From Saccharothrix tamanrassetensis (lineage in GTDB: Bacteria; Actinomycetota; Actinomycetes; Mycobacteriales; Pseudonocardiaceae), in contig NZ_JACHJN010000001.1 of the NCBI RefSeq assembly GCF_014203665.1, positions 806,001 to 870,000 on the forward strand: a stretch of 64,000 bases of DNA, read 5' to 3'. A program made the position numbers and the translations under genes. Positions 7,933 to 15,947 of this stretch are shown one piece after another. The stretch's first letter is position 1. The number at the start of each line of letters is the position of its first letter. The notes under the pieces are model-generated. The model made no database searches. It was not told where the DNA came from and worked only from the letters and a program-made list of their open reading frames with translations.

Positions 7933-9164
7933 CAGACCGCGTCCCGGTACCGGCCCAGGATCAGCACGGCGTTGTTGCCCGCGAACGCCAGCGCGTTGTT
8001 CTGCACGACGTCCAGCCGCGCGGGCCGCGCCACGTTCGGCACGCAGTCCACACCGCACTCCGGGTCGGTCTCGTGGTGGTTGATGGTGGGCGGGATGAAC
8101 CCCTCCTGGATGGCCAGCGCGCACGCCGCCGACGCCAGTGCGCTCGCCGCGCCCATCGAGTGGCCGAGCATCGACTTGATCGACACGACCGGCGGCGGGG
8201 TGTCGAACACCTGCCGGATCGCGCCGGACTCGGTGACGTCGTTGGCCTTCGTGCCGGTGCCGTGCGCGGAGACGAAGTCGATGTCCTCCGGCTTCACGCC
8301 CGCGTTGCGGTGCGCGAGTTCGATGCACCGGGCCAGCGAGTCGCGGTCCGGGGCCACCGGGTGGTTGGCGTCGCAGTTCAGGCCGTAGCCGAGCACCTCG
8401 GCGTAGATCCGCGCGCCGCGGGCCAGCGCCGACTCCAGCGACTCCATCACCAGGATGCCCGCGCCCTCGCCGGTGAGGATGCCCTTGCGGTCCTTCTCGA
8501 ACGGCTGGCACACCTCCGGCGCGATGGTGCCCAGCCGGTAGAAGCCGGTGAACGTCTTGCGGCACACCGCGTCCGCGCCGCCGCACAGCGCGACCTCGAC
8601 CTCGCCCTCGCGGATCGCGTCGAAGCCGTAGCCGATGGCGTAGTTGCCCGCCGCGCACGCGGTGGGGATGGTGACCGCCTCCACGTCGGTGAGTTGCAGC
8701 TCGCGCACCACGCTGGACGACAGCCGGCCTGCCGTGGAACGGCGGGCCACCACCGGGTCCAGCGCCTCCGGTCCGTCCCGGAGCTGGTCGGCGACCAGGT
8801 TGTCCAGGTCGCGGGACTCGGCGTCGGTGGTGCCCACCGACACCAGGGAACGCTTGCCGCGCAGCTCGTCCAGGCCCATCGCCGCGTCGGCGACCGCCAT
8901 CCGGGCCGCCGCGGCGGAGAACTGGCTGGCCCGGCCGAGTTCGCCGGGGTCCACCCGCTCCAGCCACGCCGCCGGGTCGAAGTCGGTGACCTCGCAGCCG
9001 TTGGCGTGGCTGAAGCCGGTGGTGTCGAACGAGGTGATCGGCTTGACCCCGCTGCGGCCCTCGCGCAGGCCCGCCAGGAACTCGGTGACGCCGATGCCGA
9101 TGCTGGTGACCACGCCCAGACCCGTGATCACCACCCGGCGCGGCTGCCGCCCTGCGTCGCGCAT
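7932..9164 (-). CDS. Beta-ketoacyl-ACP synthase (KS-alpha, FabF-like)
   Basis: 410 residues, standard KAS II length, beginning RRVVITGLGVVTSIG. The catalytic triad is intact: Cys170 in PTACAAGN, His301 in SAHGTGTKAND and His335 in SMLGHSMGAASA. GEGAGILVMESLE is the conserved GEGA block. It should perform decarboxylative Claisen condensation of malonyl-ACP onto the growing chain, as a dimer with the Cys-less homologue at 5232-6296. A GGGAGGA ribosome-binding site lies five bases before the ATG, and the ACP gene ends 37 bp upstream. The pairing of KS with ACP, CLF, one reductase and two dehydratases, without a cyclase or aromatase, argues for a reduced or polyene product rather than an aromatic one. 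Confidence 0.93.
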   Translation of the reverse strand: MRDAGRQPRRVVITGLGVVTSIGIGVTEFLAGLREGRSGVKPITSFDTTGFSHANGCEVTDFDPAAWLERVDPGELGRASQFSAAAARMAVADAAMGLDELRGKRSLVSVGTTDAESRDLDNLVADQLRDGPEALDPVVARRSTAGRLSSSVVRELQLTDVEAVTIPTACAAGNYAIGYGFDAIREGEVEVALCGGADAVCRKTFTGFYRLGTIAPEVCQPFEKDRKGILTGEGAGILVMESLESALARGARIYAEVLGYGLNCDANHPVAPDRDSLARCIELAHRNAGVKPEDIDFVSAHGTGTKANDVTESGAIRQVFDTPPPVVSIKSMLGHSMGAASALASAACALAIQEGFIPPTINHHETDPECGVDCVPNVARPARLDVVQNNALAFAGNNAVLILGRYRDAV

Positions 9165-9201
9165 CGTGTCCTCCCAGTGCCCGAGTGCGGTGCCGGCCGG
9201 A

Positions 9202-9465
9202 CTACGCGGCGGCCTGGGCTTCGGTGACGACCGCGATGACGCCCTCGAGGTTGACCATGCGGGTCAGCTCGGCCTGGTCGATCTCGACGCCGAACGTGCG
9301 CTCCAGCGCGGAGAGGATCTCGATCGCGCCCAGCGAGTCGGCGTCGTGGTCCTCCTTGAACAGGCTCGTGTCGGTCATCTCCGCGGGGTCGATCTCGAGG
9401 ATTTCCGACACGATGTCCTTGATCTTCGCCTTGCCGTCCGCGTCGATGCTCACCGAACTGGTCAC
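9202..9465 (-). CDS. Acyl carrier protein
   Basis: 87 residues from the GTG at 9465. DHDADSLGAIEILSALE contains the DSL motif whose Ser carries the 4'-phosphopantetheine arm. Flanking acidic helices (EILEIDPAEM; LERTFGVEI) are typical of type II ACPs. I chose the GTG because GGAGG sits five bases before it; the ATG six codons upstream (9483) would place that Shine-Dalgarno sequence inside the gene. It is the first gene of the biosynthetic operon and lies 77 bp downstream of the first SARP gene, with candidate SARP repeats in that gap. No phosphopantetheinyl transferase or malonyl transferase is encoded nearby, so these are presumably supplied in trans. Confidence 0.92.
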   Translation of the reverse strand: MTSSVSIDADGKAKIKDIVSEILEIDPAEMTDTSLFKEDHDADSLGAIEILSALERTFGVEIDQAELTRMVNLEGVIAVVTEAQAAA

Positions 9466-9519
9466 GTTGGCCTCCAAGCACACGGGATTTCACTGCCATT
9501 CACAGCGTGCTTTCCGCGG

Positions 9520-9548
9520 CTATATCCGGCCTATGCGGCGACCTATAC
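9520..9548 (-). promoter_or_regulatory. Candidate SARP operator: three CTATRY repeats spaced 11 and 12 bp
   Basis: On the + strand, CTATAT starts at 9520, CTATGC at 9531 and CTATAC at 9543. SARP activators bind heptamer-like direct repeats spaced about one helical turn (11 bp) just upstream of the promoter. The site lies 55 bp before the ACP start codon, with the third repeat running into the 3' end of the SARP gene. A matching pair (CTATAT, 11 bp, CTATAC on the minus strand) occurs at 11563-11578. Function is inferred; binding was not tested. Confidence 0.45.
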
Positions 9549-10307
9549 GGCGATCCGCCGCGGTCCTTGCAGCACCGGGTCGGCGGTGAGGATGGCCAGG
9601 TGCACCTCGCGCAGCAGCGAGCCGGGGTCGATGCCCAGTTCGTCGGCCAGCATCCGGCGCCCCTCCTCGTACAGCACGAGCGCGTCGGCCTGCCGGTCGC
9701 AGCGGTAGAAGGTGGTCATCAGCTGCGCCCGGAACCGTTCCTGCAACGGGTACTGGTGCACGAGCTTGGTCAGCTCGGGCAGCAGTCGAGCGTGCCTGCC
9801 CAGCGCCAGGTCGGCTTCGATGCGGCTTTCCAGCGCGGCGATCCGGGCCTCCTCCAGGCGCGGCGCCTCGGCGTCGGCGAGGTGTTCGGAGACGCCGGTG
9901 AGCGCCGGTCCGCGCCACAGCCGCAACGCCGAGCGCAGCAGTCGCGCGGCGTCCTCGTAGCGGCTCGCGGCCAGCGCCGCCTGACCGTGCGCGGCCTGTT
10001 CCTCGAATTCCCTCAAGTCGAACGAACAGGCGGTCGGGCGCAATTCGTAGCCGCGGGAGCGGCGGGTGATGCCCACTTCCCGGCGGAGGGTCTTCCGCAG
10101 CCGCGAGACGTAGGTGTAGATCTGCGCGTTGTAGGTGGCGGGCGGGTGTTGGCCCCACAGGAAGTCGCTCATCTGCGCGTCGGACACCGCGCCGTTGTCC
10201 GCCAGCAGCAGGGCGGTCAGGACGGTGCGCGGCTTCGAGCCGTCCAGCGGCACCTCCGCGCCGTCGTGGTGGACTTCGACCGGCCCCAGGATCCGGAACT
10301 CCAGCAC
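9543..10307 (-). CDS. SARP-family transcriptional activator (pathway-specific)
   Basis: 254 residues from GTG 10307, with GAGGGG seven bases upstream. The N-terminal OmpR-type winged helix (residues about 1-95: FRILGPVEV start, SDFLWGQHPP, YVSRLRKTL, RSRGYELRP) is followed by a bacterial transcriptional activation domain (residues about 100-245) with LRLWRGPAL, LEESRI-like and RRMLADELGIDPG segments. This is the two-domain architecture of ActII-ORF4/DnrI-type SARPs. It lies between the second SARP gene and the ACP gene on the same strand, so it is the obvious activator of the polyene-type operon. Confidence 0.9.
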   Translation of the reverse strand: MLEFRILGPVEVHHDGAEVPLDGSKPRTVLTALLLADNGAVSDAQMSDFLWGQHPPATYNAQIYTYVSRLRKTLRREVGITRRSRGYELRPTACSFDLREFEEQAAHGQAALAASRYEDAARLLRSALRLWRGPALTGVSEHLADAEAPRLEEARIAALESRIEADLALGRHARLLPELTKLVHQYPLQERFRAQLMTTFYRCDRQADALVLYEEGRRMLADELGIDPGSLLREVHLAILTADPVLQGPRRIAV

Positions 10308-10319
10308 TTCGTTTCCCCT

Positions 10320-11084
10320 CTACAGCAAGACCTGGTCGTGGACGAGGATCGCCTGGTAGAGCTGTCGCATCGCGCGACCCGGCTCCAGCCCCAGCTCGCT
10401 GGCCAGGCGCCGGCGGGTGTGGTGGAAGACGTCCAGCGCCTCGGTCTGCCGGCCGTTGCGGTAGAGCGCGACCATGAGCTGCTCGCTGAACCGCTCGCGC
10501 TCGGGGTACTCGGCGGCCAGCTGCTTGAGCTCGGAGACCACGCCGCGGTCCTCGCCGTTGGCGAGCTTGGCGGCGATGAGGTCCTCGCGGGCGCTGAGCC
10601 GGCGCTCGTCGAGCCGGGCGGCCTCGATGCGGAACCGCAGGCCGTCGCTGACGTCGAACAGCGCCGGGCCGCGCCACAGCCGCAGCGCCCGCTCCAGCAG
10701 GTCGATCGCCTCGGCGGGGCGGGTGAGCAGGCGGTCCGAGCCCCGGTCGGCGAGCTCGCGGAACAGGTGCGCGTCGACCGCGTCGGCGGGCACGTCCAGC
10801 AGGTAGCCGCTGCTCACCGTGCGCACCAGCTCGTCGCCGGGCCGGTCGGTGAACTGCTCCAGCAGTTTCCGCAACCGCACCACATTGGCCTGCAGGGCGT
10901 TGCGCGCGTTTCCCATCTGTTTACCGGCCCACAATTCCTCGACCAACTGGCCGAACGGAACCGGGGCGCCCGGTGAAAGCGCCAGCAACGCGAGGAGGGT
11001 GCGCACCTGGCGTGCCGCGACACCCAGCCGGCGATCCTCATGTGCGAGCGCGACTGCACCGAGAATCTGCACCTGCATGGTCAT
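10320..11084 (-). CDS. SARP-family transcriptional activator (second copy)
   Basis: 254 residues from ATG 11084; ATG 11078 is equally possible because the GGGGG run then sits at normal distance. It has an N-terminal winged helix (VQILGAVALAHEDRR, VEELWAGKQ, VVRLRKLLEQF, VSSGYLLDVP) and a BTAD domain (LRLWRGPALFDV, RRRLASELGLEPG). Only 12 bp separate it from the next SARP gene, so the two are co-transcribed. They share organisation but have clearly diverged, which suggests an old duplication or a hierarchical pair rather than a recent copy. Confidence 0.88.
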   Translation of the reverse strand: MTMQVQILGAVALAHEDRRLGVAARQVRTLLALLALSPGAPVPFGQLVEELWAGKQMGNARNALQANVVRLRKLLEQFTDRPGDELVRTVSSGYLLDVPADAVDAHLFRELADRGSDRLLTRPAEAIDLLERALRLWRGPALFDVSDGLRFRIEAARLDERRLSAREDLIAAKLANGEDRGVVSELKQLAAEYPERERFSEQLMVALYRNGRQTEALDVFHHTRRRLASELGLEPGRAMRQLYQAILVHDQVLL

Positions 11085-11965
11085 GACCCCCAGCCACTGG
11101 ACGATGCGGAGCACGTTCAGCCGAGGGCGGTCGGCCCGGAATCCCCCAGCTAAAGCGTTGACATGTTGCCCATGACGGCACGATGGGGGGAAATATCATT
11201 TGGACCACTCGGAACGCGCCTTCGCGGTATGCGGCCGAATGGTGCAGCGCGGTCCGCCGGCTGCGGGTTCCGACACCGCGGAACTTGGGCGAGACGGCGG
11301 TCACCGGTACGGAGAGCGACCCGGGTCTACCCGCTCCGAGCCCCGCGCACACCTGCCGGTATTCCGTTCCCGACCGGTTCCACAATACCCCGGATGAGCC
11401 GGATCACGGACGTCGGGCCGATCGGACGGCACTGCCGGGCGCGCTCACGGAGTTCGTCAACCGGCTTGCCGAACGTGCCTTCGGCTGTCCGATCGTCACG
11501 CTCGGTGTCACGAGCCGCCTTCTCACCGGCCGACCGGCCGAGGGTCGCGCGTGGCCGCGAAGTATAGGTGCGATATAGCGCCGGGTCGCAGTGTTCCCCT
11601 CCGGTGCACCGGACGTTCCGGAAGTCGACACGGGCGGGTTCCGGCAGTGTGCGTTCCGCGTGTCCGAAGAATGGACACCCCGACCTCACGACACCTCGTC
11701 GCGCTGTCTGTCCGAGTTTTGCGGCTTCATTTCCGACGGGCCTGCGCCAGGAGTTCACCGGGCATTCGCCGGCGCGGCACCGGGAAGTCGGACCGGTCGA
11801 GCGGGAAAGCCCGCCGGCACCCTGGAACGGGCTCGCCGCGGGCCATGGTGGATAGTGCGAGGCGGTGGGAATCCGGGGCGTCGGCCGGTCGTGTCGTCCC
11901 GGCGGTGAGACGCGGGCGTACCCCCTCGCCGAGCGGTGCCGAGGCGATCAGCGAGACTTGACACC
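11085..11965. other. 880-bp intergenic region without a convincing gene
   Basis: Open frames occur on both strands, but none has a recognisable product, a good ribosome-binding site or the expected third-position GC pattern. The stretch is less GC-rich than its surroundings in places (for example GGGGGGAAATATCATTTGG near 11183). It contains the 11-bp-spaced TATAG pair at 11563-11578 and serves as the shared upstream region of the SARP genes (leftward) and the DEAD-box helicase (rightward). Confidence 0.6.
11563..11578 (+). promoter_or_regulatory. Candidate SARP-type direct repeat (TATAG x2, 11 bp apart)
   Basis: TATAG at 11563-11567 and again at 11574-11578, start-to-start distance 11 bp. 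On the minus strand this reads CTATAT-N5-CTATAC, the same pattern as at 9520-9548. Two such sites in one cluster's non-coding DNA suggest a shared regulator. The site is 480 bp upstream of the second SARP gene and 390 bp from the helicase, so its target promoter is unclear. Confidence 0.35.
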
Positions 11966-13651
11966 ATGACCGCCGACGCGCCCGACGACGACAGGACCAG
12001 CTTCGCCGACCTCGGGCTCCGCCCCGAGCTGCTGCGGGCGCTCTCCGGACTGGGCTACGAAGAACCGACCCCCATCCAGCGGGAGGCCATCCCGCCGCTG
12101 ACCGACGGCCGCGACCTGCTCGGGCAGGCCGCCACCGGCACCGGCAAGACCGCGGCGTTCGCGCTGCCCGTGCTGGAGCGCATCGCCGACGGCGGGCGGG
12201 CCGAACGGCAACCGATGGCGCTGGTGCTGGTGCCCACCCGGGAACTGGCCGTGCAGGTGTCGGAGGCCGTGCACCGGTACGGCCGGCAGATCGGCGCACG
12301 GGTGCTGCCGATCTACGGCGGCCAGCCGATCGGTCGGCAGCTGCGGGTGCTGGAGCAGGGCGTGGACGTCGTCGTCGCCACGCCGGGCCGTGCGGTCGAC
12401 CACCTCAACCGGGGCACGCTCAAGCTGGAGCAGCTGGAAGTCGTCGTGCTGGACGAGGCCGACGAGATGCTGGACATGGGCTTCGCCGAGGACCTGGACG
12501 CGATCCTGGCCGAAGCGCCCGCGCAGCGGCAGACCGTGCTGTTCTCCGCGACCATGCCGCCGCGCATCGACCGACTGGCCCGCCAGCACCTCACCGACCC
12601 GGTGCGGATCACCATCGGCCGCGAGCAGACCGAGCCCGGCGAGGCCCCGCGCGTGCGGCAGAGCGCCTACGTGGTGCCCCGCGCGCACAAGCCCGCCGCA
12701 CTCGGCCGGGTGCTCGACGTGGAGGCCCCGACCGCGGCGATCGTGTTCTGCCGCACCCGTGACGAGGTCGACCAGCTCACCGAGACGCTCAACGGGCGCG
12801 GCTACCGCGCCGAGTCGCTGCACGGCGGCATCAGCCAGGAGCAGCGCGACCGGGTCATGGCACGGTTGCGCAACGGCACCGCCGACCTGCTGGTGGCCAC
12901 CGACGTGGCGGCGCGCGGCTTGGACGTGGAGCAGTTGACGCACGTCGTGAACTACAACGTGCCCTCCGCGCCGGAGTCCTACGTGCACCGCATCGGCCGG
13001 GTCGGTCGGGCGGGCCGGGAGGGCGTGGCGATCACCTTGGCGGAGCCGCGCGAGCACGGGATGCTCAAGACCATCGAGCGCGTCACCAAGCAGCGCATCC
13101 AGATGGAGAAGGTGCCCACCATCGCCGACCTGCGGGCGCGGCGGCTGGAGCTGACCCGGGCGGCGCTGCACGAGAGCCTGCTGGAGGACGACCTGGAGGG
13201 CTTCCGGGTCGTGGTGGAGACGCTGGCCGACGAGTTCGACGTCATGGAGGTCGCGCTGGCCGCGGTCAAGCTGGCGCACGAGGCGTCCGGCGCGGCGGCC
13301 GACGAGGAGGAGATCCCCGACGTCGTGCCGCGCGGCGACCGACGCGGCGGTGCCGGCGGCAGTGGTGAACCTCGTCGGGAGCGCAAGCCGCGCCGCCCGA
13401 CGGCGGGCATGACCCGGCTGTTCGTGGGTGCCGGGCGGAGTGCGGGCATCCGACCGCAGGACCTGGTCGGCGCGATCGCGGGCGAGGCCCGGCTGAACGG
13501 CCGGGAGATCGGGGCGATCGAGATCGCGGACCGGTTCTCGCTGGTGGAGGTGCCGGAGGGGTCGGCGCAGCAGGTGATCTCGGCGTTGCGGGGCGCGTCC
13601 ATCAAGGGCCGCAAGGTGACCGTGCGCCGGGAGCGCGACGACCCGCGCTGA
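11966..13651 (+). CDS. DEAD-box ATP-dependent RNA helicase (DeaD/CsdA-DbpA type)
   Basis: 561 residues from ATG 11966. All core motifs are visible: Q motif region YEEPTPIQ, motif I ATGTGKT, Ia PTRELA, Ib TPGR, II DEAD (VVLDEADEMLDMGF), III SAT, IV IVFCRTR, V ATDVAARGLD, VI HRIGRVGRAGR. The C-terminus (after an Arg/Gly-rich linker, about residues 440-475) carries a DbpA-type RNA-binding domain: TRLFVGAGRSAGIRPQDLVGAI and VEVPEGSAQQVI. It probably remodels rRNA or mRNA structure during ribosome assembly or cold growth. It is transcribed alone, away from the SARP genes. Confidence 0.93.
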   Translation: MTADAPDDDRTSFADLGLRPELLRALSGLGYEEPTPIQREAIPPLTDGRDLLGQAATGTGKTAAFALPVLERIADGGRAERQPMALVLVPTRELAVQVSEAVHRYGRQIGARVLPIYGGQPIGRQLRVLEQGVDVVVATPGRAVDHLNRGTLKLEQLEVVVLDEADEMLDMGFAEDLDAILAEAPAQRQTVLFSATMPPRIDRLARQHLTDPVRITIGREQTEPGEAPRVRQSAYVVPRAHKPAALGRVLDVEAPTAAIVFCRTRDEVDQLTETLNGRGYRAESLHGGISQEQRDRVMARLRNGTADLLVATDVAARGLDVEQLTHVVNYNVPSAPESYVHRIGRVGRAGREGVAITLAEPREHGMLKTIERVTKQRIQMEKVPTIADLRARRLELTRAALHESLLEDDLEGFRVVVETLADEFDVMEVALAAVKLAHEASGAAADEEEIPDVVPRGDRRGGAGGSGEPRRERKPRRPTAGMTRLFVGAGRSAGIRPQDLVGAIAGEARLNGREIGAIEIADRFSLVEVPEGSAQQVISALRGASIKGRKVTVRRERDDPR

Positions 13652-13723
13652 CCCCGCGCCCGGAGCGACGCGTCCAGGGCGGCCGGTGGCGTCGGCCGGC
13701 GGTGTGCCGGGCGGCGTGGCTCC

Positions 13724-13814
13724 CCCTGGGCGACGCCCTGTCCCCGGCGCGGTCCCACCCTGGGCGACGCCCTGTCCCCGGCGCGGTGCACCCCGGCGAC
13801 GCCCTACCCCGGCG
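13724..13814. repeat. 34-bp-period tandem repeat, two perfect 30-bp cores plus a partial third
   Basis: The 30-bp core starting CCCTGGGCGACGCCCTGTCC occurs at 13724-13753 and, without a mismatch, at 13758-13787. A degraded third unit follows at 13791-13814 (CCCCGGCGACGCCCTACCCC). Each unit can fold on its own (GGGCGACGCCC). It occupies the 263-bp gap between the helicase stop and the DUF1684 gene and may act as a structured 3' region for the helicase transcript. Confidence 0.75.
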
Positions 13815-13914
13815 TTGCCGGACGCGCCGGCATGGCCACTATGTGGACGCGGTGGTGGGGTCCGGCGTCCCGTGGTTGATTCGGCGGTGTACGAACCTCG
13901 ACGGGAGGACACCG

Positions 13915-14652
13915 ATGACCACGGTCGAGAACGAGGCGTTGGCCGCGCAGTGGGCTGCCTGGCACGCCGAGCGGGAGGACGCCTTGCGCGACCCGCACGG
14001 CTGGCTCGGCATCACCGCCCTGCACTGGCTGGACGAGACGCCGCGCTCCTTCCCCGACGTGCCCGGCGAGTGGAGCACCGACGGCGTGTCCGCCCGCAAC
14101 GGCACGGCCGAGTACACGCTCGCGGAGGCCGCTTCGACGCTGGTGGACGGTGCGGACGGCGTCAAGGTGGAGGTCGTCCTGCGCACCGGCCGCTACGGGC
14201 TGCGGGTTCGCGACCCGAAGGCGGAAGACCTGGTGGGCTTCACCGGGGTGCCGGCGTTCGACGTGCGCCCGGAGTGGATCGTCGACGCGGAGTTCGAGGC
14301 GTTCGACGAGCCGCGGCCGATCGTCGTCGGTGCGGCGCGCGACGGCCTGGAGCACCACCTGCAGGCGGTCGGCATCGCCCGCTTCGAGGTGGCCGGCGAG
14401 CCGCAGCAGCTGCTGGTGCACGCTTCGGGCGACGGGGTGCAGGTGCTGTTCCACGACGCCACCAACGGCGACACCACAGCGCCGTGGCGGTCGCTGTCCC
14501 CAGCCGGGCCGCAGAACGGTCGGCTGCGGCTGGACTTCAACCGGTCGGTGAACCTGCCGGCCGGGCTCACGCCCTACGGCACGTGCCCGCGCCCTCCGGC
14601 CGAGAACGTGCTCACGGTGCCGGTCGAAGCGGGTGAACGCCGGTTCCGCTGA
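13915..14652 (+). CDS. DUF1684 family protein
   Basis: 245 residues from ATG 13915, preceded by GGGAGG. It matches the DUF1684 pattern: an N-terminal helix with WHAEREDALRDPHGWLGI, a central beta-rich domain, and the C-terminal signature DFNRSVNLPAGLTPYGTCPRPP. Many family members read FNPxCPPxxxCPxPPxxN; here the end is PPAENVLTVPVEAGE. Soluble, no signal peptide. Biochemical role unknown. It converges on, and overlaps by 41 bp, the esterase gene on the other strand. Confidence 0.85.
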   Translation: MTTVENEALAAQWAAWHAEREDALRDPHGWLGITALHWLDETPRSFPDVPGEWSTDGVSARNGTAEYTLAEAASTLVDGADGVKVEVVLRTGRYGLRVRDPKAEDLVGFTGVPAFDVRPEWIVDAEFEAFDEPRPIVVGAARDGLEHHLQAVGIARFEVAGEPQQLLVHASGDGVQVLFHDATNGDTTAPWRSLSPAGPQNGRLRLDFNRSVNLPAGLTPYGTCPRPPAENVLTVPVEAGERRFR

Positions 14653-15931
14653 CCGGGTGGTCGACCGGATCATCGAGGTCGACGTCCTGCCACAGGGCCC
14701 GGGTGGCGGACACGTCGACCTCGTCGCCCCAGTGGTGCACGCCGGTCCAGCCGGGGTCTCCGGTGCGGGCGAAGTCGGCCCAGGCCCGGACCATCCGGCG
14801 GGACAGCGCGTGGTCGGCGTCGTCGGGCGGTCCGCCGATGAGGAAGTCCGCGCCGGCCAGGTTGCCGAACGAGAACGGGACGTCCGCCGCGTGCCAGGCG
14901 GGTGGCCGGGTGAAGCGGGCCAGCGGTGAGCCGCTCCGCTCCGCCAGCCGGGTGGTGGGTTCGGCGAACACGTAGTCGCCGAACAGCGCCACGTAGGCGT
15001 CCGCGACGGTCGGGAACAGCTCGCGGTAGCCGTCCAGGACGTGGTGCGGCAGGCCGTTCTCCCGGCCGAAGCGCGCGTACTCCCGGTCGGTGCGCACGAG
15101 GGCGAGGGTGCCGACGCGTTCGAACAGCCGGTACTCGGCGGTGGTGTGGCACAGCAACGCGTCGACGGCGGGCGCGGGCAGCCGGTCGGCGATCGGGCCG
15201 AACAGCACGGGGTCGTAGCTCAGCGGCCCGGTGCGCTGCGCCTTGATCAGCGCGTCGGTGGACGCGACCGTCGTCGCTGGACTGGTGGTGTCGATCCACT
15301 GCGCGACGCGGCGGGCGAAGTCCTTGGTGTAGCAGCGGTTCGGGACGCTGTGTGCGATCACCCGGCGCACGGGTGCGGCGTCGGCGAGGAACAGCGCCGA
15401 GCCCGCGCCGGCGGACTGGCCCGCGACGGTGATGGCGTCGGGGTCGCCGCCGAACGCGGGGATCTCGTCGCGCACCCAGTGCAGGGCGGCGAGCTGGTCC
15501 AGCAGGCCCCGGTTGTCGGGATGTCCTTCGAGGTGTCCGAAGCCCTCGAAGCCGAGCCGGTAGTTGCAGGTGACCACGACGAGGCCGGCGCGGGCCAGGG
15601 CGGCGCCGTCGTAGTCGGGTTGGGCGGACGAGCCGAACGTGTACGCGCCGCCGTGCAGGTAGAACAGCACGGGGTTGCCGTCCGCCGTGGACGGTGCCCA
15701 CACGTTGAGGCTGAGCACGTCCTCGTCGCCGGGCCGCCACACGGGTGCGCCGGGCAGTTCGGCGGACTGCGGCGGGATGGGGCCGAACTCCGGGCAGTCG
15801 CCCGAGAAGTCGGTCCGCACCGGGGCCCGGAACCGCCGGGGGCCGAACGGCGGTTCGGCGTAGCGGATGCCCAGGAACGCCGAGACCCCGTCGTCCACCG
15901 CTGCGCCCCGGAAACGTCCACGTCGTGTCAT
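14612..15931 (-). CDS. Type-B carboxylesterase / para-nitrobenzyl esterase-like
   Basis: 439 residues, shorter than most type-B esterases (about 480-540). FLGIRYAEPPFGPRRF is the conserved N-terminal block. FYLHGGAYTFGSS carries the oxyanion-hole HGG. The nucleophile elbow GQSAGAGSALF (about residue 170) holds the Ser. It has no signal peptide, so it is probably cytoplasmic. Substrate unknown. It is divergent from the PLP decarboxylase with only 16 bp between the two start codons, so their promoters must overlap with each other's coding or leader sequence. Confidence 0.88.
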   Translation of the reverse strand: MTRRGRFRGAAVDDGVSAFLGIRYAEPPFGPRRFRAPVRTDFSGDCPEFGPIPPQSAELPGAPVWRPGDEDVLSLNVWAPSTADGNPVLFYLHGGAYTFGSSAQPDYDGAALARAGLVVVTCNYRLGFEGFGHLEGHPDNRGLLDQLAALHWVRDEIPAFGGDPDAITVAGQSAGAGSALFLADAAPVRRVIAHSVPNRCYTKDFARRVAQWIDTTSPATTVASTDALIKAQRTGPLSYDPVLFGPIADRLPAPAVDALLCHTTAEYRLFERVGTLALVRTDREYARFGRENGLPHHVLDGYRELFPTVADAYVALFGDYVFAEPTTRLAERSGSPLARFTRPPAWHAADVPFSFGNLAGADFLIGGPPDDADHALSRRMVRAWADFARTGDPGWTGVHHWGDEVDVSATRALWQDVDLDDPVDHPVSGTGVHPLRPAP

Positions 15932-15947
15932 CGGCGTCTACTCTGCC

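Noticed and set aside
11551-11961. Several overlapping frames in the SARP-helicase gap
   Set aside because: No recognisable protein, no ribosome-binding site and no consistent codon bias; treated as non-coding.
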